A stretch of DNA of 11,538 nucleotides from Fidelibacterota bacterium REDSEA-S14_B6 (GTDB lineage Bacteria; Fidelibacterota; Marinisomatia; Marinisomatales; S15-B10), in the NCBI GenBank assembly GCA_001626655.1, contig LUOC01000082.1:1-11538 (forward strand), read 5' to 3'. Both the position numbers and the translations under genes were made by a program. Each line of letters opens with the position of its first letter. Within the stretch, counting starts at the first letter, position 1. Positions 6,633-11,538 of the stretch are shown in pieces. The notes beneath the pieces are model-generated. The model ran no database searches. It had not been told where the DNA came from and worked only from the letters and a program-made list of their open reading frames with translations.

Positions 6633-7121
6633 GTGCTGTCTAACCACACAGAGAAAAACAGGTTCGGCATTGTGAGGAGAGCCTCACTTCCTGCCGCAAT
6701 CGCTTCGGTCATCTTGCTGAATGTCAGTTGCGAAGACCCCCTCGATTCGGTCGTGACAAAGAAAGACAGCAACGATATGTTCGAGCTGACGCTGGAGAGT
6801 TCCAACCAGATCGTCACGTCGAAGGGTTCGCTGGACATTACCGCAAGAGTTCAACGGCTCCGGGCGGGCATCGCCGACGTCTCCAACAAGGTGCTTGGGG
6901 TCTGGAACCTTATCTACGATCAGCCGGACACCATCGACCCCGGCGTGCTTGAAATTGAGTATACCTTTAAGGGTGACGGCACGGTAAGCCCGACACGATC
7001 AATTCCGAACTCCTCCAGATCGAGTATGAGTTTGACGACGATACCACCGTCACCATCGAGGAGACGCATAAGTTTGACGTCTCTCGGCTCGGCTCCCGTG
7101 TCCTCGGAGAGTGGCAGGTGA
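6633..7121 (+). CDS. N-terminal part of a frameshifted repeat lipoprotein (signal peptide, lipocalin-like start)
   Basis: The frame opens with GTG at 6633; a second in-frame GTG at 6672 gives a tidier lipoprotein signal, MRRASLPAAIASVILLNVSC, with a lipobox-like cysteine at the end, followed by EDPLDS. Neither start has a good SD. After the signal come a polar stretch and KVLGVWNLIYDQ...LEIEYTFKGDGTVS, which resembles the 'L-G-W...ieytF-dgtv' pattern of lipocalin-like domains. From about 6985 the translation turns into Ser/Arg/Pro-rich sequence typical of a wrong frame and stops at 7121, while the +2 frame takes up the same domain pattern. The break lies between 6974 and about 6990 and fits loss of one base. 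Read this entry and the next as one gene, roughly 6672-8773. Confidence 0.7.
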   Translation: MLSNHTEKNRFGIVRRASLPAAIASVILLNVSCEDPLDSVVTKKDSNDMFELTLESSNQIVTSKGSLDITARVQRLRAGIADVSNKVLGVWNLIYDQPDTIDPGVLEIEYTFKGDGTVSPTRSIPNSSRSSMSLTTIPPSPSRRRISLTSLGSAPVSSESGR

Positions 7122-8773
7122 CGGAATCCAAAGTCAGCGGCTCGGCGGTGGACCTGACCGGGAAGACGCTCAAGTACACTTTCGAGAATGACAGCAGTGT
7201 CACCTATCAACGGACGGAACAGACGACAGGCGGCATCGATGTCGGCTACGCGTCCGCCCCCGCATTTGTCGATATAGACAAAGACGCTGATCAGGACCTG
7301 TTCGTGGGGGGCTTGGACGGCACCATCCAATATTTCGAGAACACCGGGTCGAGCATGAGCGCGGTTTTCGACGAAAAAACCGGGAGCAGCAATCCGCTGA
7401 ACGGCGTAGACGTCGGTTACAACGCGATTCCAACTTTTGCCGATATCGACGGCGATGGCGACATGGACGCCTTTATCGGTAAGTATGACGGCGGGATTGA
7501 CTATTACTTCAATTCGGGAAGCAGTACCTCAGCCACATTCTCGATCCAGGCTGACGCCGATACGCTCTTTAAGCACGATTTCGGCACCAATGCGGCGCCT
7601 GCATTTGTAGATGCGGACAAGGACGGCGATTTGGACGTTTTCGTCGGCGCCGGTGACGGGACAATCCAGTATTTCACCAACACAGGAACAAGCACGTCTC
7701 ACTCCTTCTCAATCCAGACGGGGGAGAACAATCCGATGAGCGCGGTGGATGCGGGTGAGAATTCGGTGCCGACTTTTGAAGACATAGACGGCGACGCCGA
7801 TTTTGATCTCTTCATCGGTGAGTACGATGGAAACGTAAATCATTATCGAAACAGCGGCACGATTGTCGCCGCCGTATTCACACTTCAGACTGAGAGCCTC
7901 GGTTCATCCGTCACCACAACGAGGACGGGGGGCTGGAGTTACACCCACGCAACTGCCGATCTGAAGATCGCCTATTATGACACCACCGGCGGGACGGAGG
8001 AGTCGGGAACAGTCACCTTTGACAGCGACAGCCTGAAGACGCCTCTAAACTCCTTTATGTATTGGACAACCAATAAGAGGGCGGTGACTTTCAAGAAAAC
8101 AGCGCACGTCACCGGTTTCTCGGCGCCGGACGATTCTGTCATTACCAAGTCCGGAGGGTGGGAATACAACAAAGAGTCCAACGCTCTCTCTGTCACCGTC
8201 TACGGCGAGACGGAATCGGGGGAAGTTTCATTCGATACCAAAGCTTCTACGGTTCCCGTCGGCGCTTACATGTACTGGGCCAGCGGCAGTCGGGGGGCCA
8301 TCACATTTGTGAAGACGTCCGATGTCTCCGGCGCCGACGCCACGCCCGACTCAGTGATCACCTCAGCCGGCGGCTGGAGCTGGGACGCCGCTCAGGGGAC
8401 TCTCACCGCAACCATCGGCGGCGAGCAGCTCTCCGGCGCCGTCACCTTCGAGACGCCCGGTCCGGTGGTCCCCATCAACGGCTTCATGTATTGGATCACG
8501 AACGAGGAAGGGAGCCTGATCTTCAAGAAGAAATCCAATGTCAGTGGAAGCTCCTCATCCATGAAGCTCGCCATGGACGCCACCGGCGGCTCGCTGGATA
8601 TTCACCATGTCTCCTCCGCCAGCAATATTACTGTTGTCATGGCGGACTCCGCCAAGGCCAAGTTCCAAGTTGAGGGACTGTTCGTCCCAAGCAGTAGTAA
8701 AAAGAATGCACTCATCTCGGCGAAATTTCAGGACCTGTTTGTCAAAATTCCCGTAACCATTGTTGATCGGTGA
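7118..8773 (+). CDS. FG-GAP/VCBS-repeat protein with novel GGW-MYW repeats (main part of the frameshifted lipoprotein)
   Basis: 551 residues if read from GTG at 7118, but the frame is open and protein-like back to 6977: it encodes a segment with LLQIEYEFDDDTTVTI and then VLGEWQV, continuing the upstream domain. The true product is therefore probably one protein of about 700 residues. Counting from 7118: residues 42-264 hold four FG-GAP/VCBS-like repeats of about 57 residues, each with a Ca-binding-type loop (DIDKDADQD, DIDGDGDMD, DADKDGDLD, DIDGDADFD). Residues 268-481 hold three repeats of about 73 residues with GGW, MYW and FxK blocks that I do not recognise. The remaining 70 residues look like a beta-rich Ig-like end. 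FG-GAP repeats form extracellular beta-propellers that bind ligands or Ca; the protein is likely on the cell surface. It overlaps the secretin gene by 4 bases, suggesting co-expression. Confidence 0.8.
   Translation: MTESKVSGSAVDLTGKTLKYTFENDSSVTYQRTEQTTGGIDVGYASAPAFVDIDKDADQDLFVGGLDGTIQYFENTGSSMSAVFDEKTGSSNPLNGVDVGYNAIPTFADIDGDGDMDAFIGKYDGGIDYYFNSGSSTSATFSIQADADTLFKHDFGTNAAPAFVDADKDGDLDVFVGAGDGTIQYFTNTGTSTSHSFSIQTGENNPMSAVDAGENSVPTFEDIDGDADFDLFIGEYDGNVNHYRNSGTIVAAVFTLQTESLGSSVTTTRTGGWSYTHATADLKIAYYDTTGGTEESGTVTFDSDSLKTPLNSFMYWTTNKRAVTFKKTAHVTGFSAPDDSVITKSGGWEYNKESNALSVTVYGETESGEVSFDTKASTVPVGAYMYWASGSRGAITFVKTSDVSGADATPDSVITSAGGWSWDAAQGTLTATIGGEQLSGAVTFETPGPVVPINGFMYWITNEEGSLIFKKKSNVSGSSSSMKLAMDATGGSLDIHHVSSASNITVVMADSAKAKFQVEGLFVPSSSKKNALISAKFQDLFVKIPVTIVDR
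7241..7909 (+). repeat. Four FG-GAP/VCBS-like protein repeats
   Basis: Tandem units of about 57 residues (about 170 bp) begin near residues 42, 99, 155 and 212 of the 7118 frame. Each has 'APAFVDIDKDxDxDLFVG' followed by 'GTIQYFxNTGSS'. Four acidic DxDxDxDxD loops sit at residues 52-60, 109-117, 165-173 and 222-230. Four copies are fewer than the seven blades of a closed integrin-type propeller, so this may be an incomplete or oligomeric one. Confidence 0.8.
7919..8560 (+). repeat. Three tandem GGW...MYW repeats of unknown family
   Basis: Units start at residues 268, 343 and 415 of the 7118 frame (periods 75 and 72). The shared pattern is GGW-[SE]-[YW], then L-x-[IV]-x-x, an SGxVxF strand, P-[LVI]-[NG], MYW, a basic or acidic turn, [VIL]-x-F-x-K, and SxVSG or HVTG, followed in units 1 and 2 by DSVIT. 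The alternating hydrophobic spacing suggests beta sandwiches. I cannot assign a known family. Confidence 0.75.
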
Positions 8774-10839
8774 AGAGAGTGAAAAAGTTTCTTAGATCGC
8801 TTTCCCTATTCCTGCTGCCGCTCTTGTTGTCAGGACAGTCCATGCGCGATCTTGAATATCAAGTCGTGAAGCTCAGCTATGTTGAGGTGGATCGGGCTCT
8901 GGCAATCTTAAAGACTGTCGGTTATACGGTGATAGAGTTCAAGGGAGGGAAGGGAGAGCTGTCCGGGGAATACAGTTTTTCACCGACCGTCGCCGGCACA
9001 CTCAACATTAAAGAATTGCCAGCAAAAAGTATCTTGCCCATCATTATCAAGGTGCCGGATACGGAAACGGTCAGCTTACTAACGCAGGAGAAGGGTAAGT
9101 CCGCCAAGGGTAAGAAGGCGGAGTTGGGGCTCGATCTCGCCGGAATTCCCATGCTCGGTACGACGGCGGGGGCGCCGCAGCAGCAGCTTCTCATCGGCTA
9201 CAATCCCAACGATTTCGAACCAGTGGCCCGTCTCCTAGATCTCCTCACTAATCGGATAGACATTCCGGCGGCACAGATTCAGATCGAGGCGCTTGTCATT
9301 GAGATCGATTCTGACCGACTGAACTCTTTGGGTATCGATTTCGGTGCGGGACAGGGCGGCATTACAGGACAGTTTCCGGCGCCCGATTCCAGGACCGGGG
9401 CGCTGAACCCGTTTACCCTTGTCTTCGACCGAACCGTCCTCGGCACCGCCACGGACTTTACCGCCAAGCTTCAAGCGCTCATCAGTTCAAGCGCCGCTGA
9501 GATTCTCTCGCGGCCGTCTGTTCTTGTCCTCGACGGCAGGCAAGCAAGGATTCAGGTGGGGCAGCAGATTCCCATTGTGAAGACGACCAGTACCCAAACC
9601 GCCGTCTCCAAGTCGGTGGACTACATTCCTGTCGGTATTGTGCTGAACCTACGGCCCCGAGTGAGTGAGGACGAGACGAGGATCACTATCCAGATTGAGA
9701 CCATCATCACCGAGACGGAAGAGCGGACCGGCGCCCTCGCCGCTACCTCCGGCGTTCAGGAAGCGCCCCTAATCAACAACCGGAAAGTGCAATCTTTCGT
9801 CCGCGTCGCGAACAATACACCGTTTATCGTCGGCGGATTGATATCCAAAAAGGTAAGTGATGTCAAAGGGGGAGTTCCCATCCTTTCGTCAATTCCGATC
9901 CTCGGTCGACTCTTTTCGAGCTCCACCGTGGAGACGCAGCGTAAAGAGGTGATCGTCGTCATCACCCCCCACATCATCACAGAAGAGGGGAGCAACTTCA
10001 GCCGCGTCATCCCCCTCGATTCAGAAATTTTCAACGCCTTCGGAAATCAGCTTTTTCAGAACAGCTACCGCGTACAGAATGCCGATGTGTACGATCTCAG
10101 CTTCATTCATGAGAGTCCCGTATTTGAAGAGATGCTCACTGATGTGGCAGCCGCGGCGGAAATAGATAAGACACTAAAGGTGACACAGCCGTTCAGTGGC
10201 CTCCTTGAAGGAGAAATCCCCGGTGAGGAGATCCTCGTCAGGCGGATGCTCTACGACATCATCGAGCGGCAAGGATACTACAAGTATATCGAGCCGAGCA
10301 GGGTGATCTTCTTCAAGCTGGCGCCGGACGATCCCGCCGGATTTGAAGTAAACGGCCTCGAGGGATACATCAAGAATATCTCTAAGAACAATGCTCTCAA
10401 GATGAGCTATTCGATCCACGAGAAGGCGACGGCGGAAAAGCCTTTCGTCCGACCCACCGCAGACTTGGATTACATCCCCTTCGGGCGCGATTTCAATTAT
10501 AAGGGCGAGTTGGAGAAATCGAACATCCACGGCGCCACACCGGAGGAAGACGTATTTACCATCATCGTGAAAGAGCAAAAACATGAGCGCCGCCTTTACG
10601 AAGTACTGATTCTGAAGAAGATTCTTGACATCAATCCCGATCTGAAACAGAATCTGAGGTATTTTCAGCCGGGGATCGAGATACTCTTTCCTGCACCGGA
10701 GATCCTCGAGAAAAACGTCCATGTGGTGGATCGGGATGTAGCCCGCTATTTTTACGAAGTGAACAACTACTACGGCATGTTCGAGAAGGAATTCAACCGA
10801 AAGACCGCCGCCGTCGGCCGTCTGCTGGAAAAACGATAA
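8770..10839 (+). CDS. Outer-membrane secretin (GspD/PilQ superfamily) with a long C-terminal extension
   Basis: 689 residues beginning with a Sec signal (KRVKKFLRSLSLFLLPLLLSGQS). Residues 25-165 form short N-domains, including VEVDRALAILKTVGY and QQLLIGYNPNDFEPVARLLDLL. The secretin core (166-405) starts with the typical AAQIQIEALVIEID, contains SAAEILSRPSVLVLDGRQARIQVGQQIPI (241-269), PVGIVLNLRPRV (287-298), NTPFIVGGLISK (349-360) and the signature GGVPILSSIPILGRLF (367-382), and ends with KEVIVVITPHII. Secretins form multimeric outer-membrane channels for type II secretion, type IV pili or related systems. No ATPase, pseudopilin or inner-membrane partner is visible. Residues 406-689 are a 280-residue extension unlike the usual short S-domain; near 619-642 it has an LxxNLRYFQPGIEILFP stretch that faintly resembles LysM. 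Start GTG at 8770 overlaps the previous stop (GTGA); GTG at 8779 is an alternative. Confidence 0.92.
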   Translation: MKRVKKFLRSLSLFLLPLLLSGQSMRDLEYQVVKLSYVEVDRALAILKTVGYTVIEFKGGKGELSGEYSFSPTVAGTLNIKELPAKSILPIIIKVPDTETVSLLTQEKGKSAKGKKAELGLDLAGIPMLGTTAGAPQQQLLIGYNPNDFEPVARLLDLLTNRIDIPAAQIQIEALVIEIDSDRLNSLGIDFGAGQGGITGQFPAPDSRTGALNPFTLVFDRTVLGTATDFTAKLQALISSSAAEILSRPSVLVLDGRQARIQVGQQIPIVKTTSTQTAVSKSVDYIPVGIVLNLRPRVSEDETRITIQIETIITETEERTGALAATSGVQEAPLINNRKVQSFVRVANNTPFIVGGLISKKVSDVKGGVPILSSIPILGRLFSSSTVETQRKEVIVVITPHIITEEGSNFSRVIPLDSEIFNAFGNQLFQNSYRVQNADVYDLSFIHESPVFEEMLTDVAAAAEIDKTLKVTQPFSGLLEGEIPGEEILVRRMLYDIIERQGYYKYIEPSRVIFFKLAPDDPAGFEVNGLEGYIKNISKNNALKMSYSIHEKATAEKPFVRPTADLDYIPFGRDFNYKGELEKSNIHGATPEEDVFTIIVKEQKHERRLYEVLILKKILDINPDLKQNLRYFQPGIEILFPAPEILEKNVHVVDRDVARYFYEVNNYYGMFEKEFNRKTAAVGRLLEKR

Positions 10840-10857
10840 AAATGAAAAATGTGACAC

Positions 10858-10870
10858 AAATCATTGATTT
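10858..10870. promoter_or_regulatory. 13-bp perfect palindrome overlapping the candidate -35 box
   Basis: AAATCA-T-TGATTT is a perfect inverted repeat around one central base and covers the putative -35 hexamer. Its position suits a repressor operator, possibly a metal-responsive one given the gene downstream. A second, imperfect 14-bp palindrome (GTTGTAATTGCAAC) lies at 10913-10926. No regulator can be named from this. Confidence 0.35.
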
Positions 10871-10892
10871 TGATCGCTGGAGAGGGTATTTT
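10864..10892 (+). promoter_or_regulatory. Candidate promoter for the Cys/His-rich exported protein
   Basis: TTGATT (10864-10869) and TATTTT (10887-10892) are 17 bases apart, each a 4/6 match to the sigma70 consensus. The leader to the ATG at 10950 would be about 50 bases. No terminator hairpin follows the secretin gene, so read-through from upstream is also possible. Confidence 0.4.
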
Positions 10893-10949
10893 GGGGCTGT
10901 AGCTCGAGGAATGTTGTAATTGCAACCAACTAAGAGAAAGGGAGAAAAG

Positions 10950-11538
10950 ATGAAGATGATAAGACCAATCGTCGCATTCTTGTTCGTTTTTGCACTGGTT
11001 TTCTCAGTGCAGGCGCAGGATTGCGATGAAGGATTCTGGTACTGTGGTGAGTGTGGCGAGTGCATCCCGCAAGGGGATGAACAAAGCCATCATGTCGACG
11101 CCCACGGCGGTACCTATACTGATGTTCAAGCAGAAGCGCAAGGCTACGTCTGCATGCATGTGTTCGCCGATGGTGGCGAGTGCGGTCAATCGTTCGAAAC
11201 GGAAGCGGAGCTTGAAAGCCACCACCATTGCGGTATCTGCGATGCTGCTTTCGACAGCTCGGAAGAAATGGACCAGCATCATGAAGACGCACATGCGCAG
11301 GCGGAAGGTGATCACCCACCACCGGGCGAATGCCACTGTGGCCACGTCTTTACCGAAAATGACCAACACGGCCACTGTCCGGCGTGCGATGAAGCGCTGG
11401 ACGGAGATGCCGATTGGCAAGACCACTGCAACAGCAATCCTGATCACTGCGGTCCACCCCCGGCGGGCAGCGAATGCCACTGCGGCCACGTCTTCACCGA
11501 GAATGACCAACACGGCCACTGTCCGGCGTGCGATGAAG
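10950..11538 (+). CDS. Exported Cys/His-rich protein with zinc-finger-like motifs, C-terminus cut by window edge
   Basis: The frame is open from ATG at 10950 (GGGAG five to six bases upstream) to the right edge, 196 residues. A Sec signal (MIRPIVAFLFVFALVFSVQAQ, cleavage likely around AQA-Q) leads to a mature part full of Cys, His, Asp and Glu. In order: a CxxCxxC cluster (C32, C35, C38); ECGQSFETEAELESHHH (77-93), which looks like half a C2H2 finger; CGICDAAFDSSEEMDQHH (94-111), spaced Cx2Cx12HH as in a C2H2 finger; then two copies of ECHCGHVF...HGHCPAC (127-146 and 175-194), the first followed by DWQDHC with the same Cx2Cx12HC spacing. Such spacing predicts several Zn or other soft-metal sites. 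An exported protein of this kind could store, buffer or deliver metal; I do not recognise a family. Role in the secretin cluster is unknown. The gene continues beyond the window. Confidence 0.85.
   Translation, partial: MKMIRPIVAFLFVFALVFSVQAQDCDEGFWYCGECGECIPQGDEQSHHVDAHGGTYTDVQAEAQGYVCMHVFADGGECGQSFETEAELESHHHCGICDAAFDSSEEMDQHHEDAHAQAEGDHPPPGECHCGHVFTENDQHGHCPACDEALDGDADWQDHCNSNPDHCGPPPAGSECHCGHVFTENDQHGHCPACDE
11328..11538 (+). repeat. 144-bp (48-residue) tandem repeat in the Cys/His-rich gene
   Basis: Positions 11328-11394 and 11472-11538 are identical at 64 of 67 bases; the three differences (TGT/TGC, TTT/TTC, GAA/GAG) are all silent, so 22 residues are identical. The spacing is 144 bp. 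The second copy is cut by the window edge and more copies may follow. Confidence 0.85.

Noticed and set aside
6672..6687. GTGAGG-AGAG-CCTCAC inverted repeat at the lipoprotein start.
   Set aside because: A 6-bp stem within coding sequence of a signal peptide; it could affect initiation but is too short to claim.
8158..8673. 171-codon plus-strand open frame in another phase.
   Set aside because: Its translation is Arg/His-rich and overlaps the GGW-MYW repeats; typical off-frame shadow.
10893..10905. GGGGCTGTAGCTC resembles the 5' end of tRNA-Ala/Ile genes.
   Set aside because: No D-loop, anticodon stem or T-arm follows; the sequence leads into a ribosome binding site and a start codon. Probably chance, though an integration remnant cannot be excluded.
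10842..10919. Possible 25-codon small gene (MKNVTQIIDFDRW...) after the secretin.
   Set aside because: Only a weak GGAA is upstream and it overlaps the candidate promoter; not enough to call a gene.

Overview
The window looks like a stretch of chromosome from a Gram-negative-type bacterium. It encodes an outer-membrane secretin, a likely lipoprotein and a Sec-exported protein, and ribosome binding sites are strong AGGAGG-like sequences with several GTG and TTG starts. Overall GC is moderate to high, except for one AT-richer block. Large secreted FG-GAP proteins and lone secretins would suit an uncultured, probably marine, lineage such as Marinimicrobia or a relative, but this is a guess. I saw no rRNA, tRNA, IS element or CRISPR array.

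Left half (1-6424, all minus strand): one operon read from right to left. A sigma70-like promoter (6478-6506) precedes coxG-like, coxS, coxL and coxM (a xanthine dehydrogenase/CO dehydrogenase family molybdenum hydroxylase). These are followed by a formylglycine-generating-enzyme-like (SUMF1) domain protein, a MIP18/DUF59 protein and an amidohydrolase that runs off the left edge. Genes are mostly coupled by overlaps or gaps of 3 nt. CoxL carries AYRGAGR, the form II signature, so the substrate is probably not CO. The operon as a whole suggests oxidative hydroxylation of an unknown small molecule (CoxSLM), with Fe-S or cofactor maturation help (DUF59, CoxG) and a hydrolase or decarboxylase-type follow-up step. 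coxS and coxL are clearly lower in GC than the genes on both sides, which suggests a mosaic operon.

Right half (6633-11538, plus strand): a divergent cluster. It starts with a probable lipoprotein, broken by an apparent single frameshift near 6980, with lipocalin-like, FG-GAP/VCBS and three copies of an unrecognised 'GGW...MYW' repeat. A secretin follows with a 4-nt overlap and has an unusual C-terminal extension of about 280 residues. After a 110-bp gap with its own candidate promoter and palindrome comes an exported Cys/His-rich protein with zinc-finger-like motifs and a 48-residue tandem repeat, cut by the right edge.

The two halves share no obvious function. The most unusual items are the exported zinc-finger-like repeat protein, the secretin/repeat-lipoprotein pair, and the form II molybdenum hydroxylase operon with a cysteine-less SUMF1 protein and an active-site-divergent amidohydrolase.
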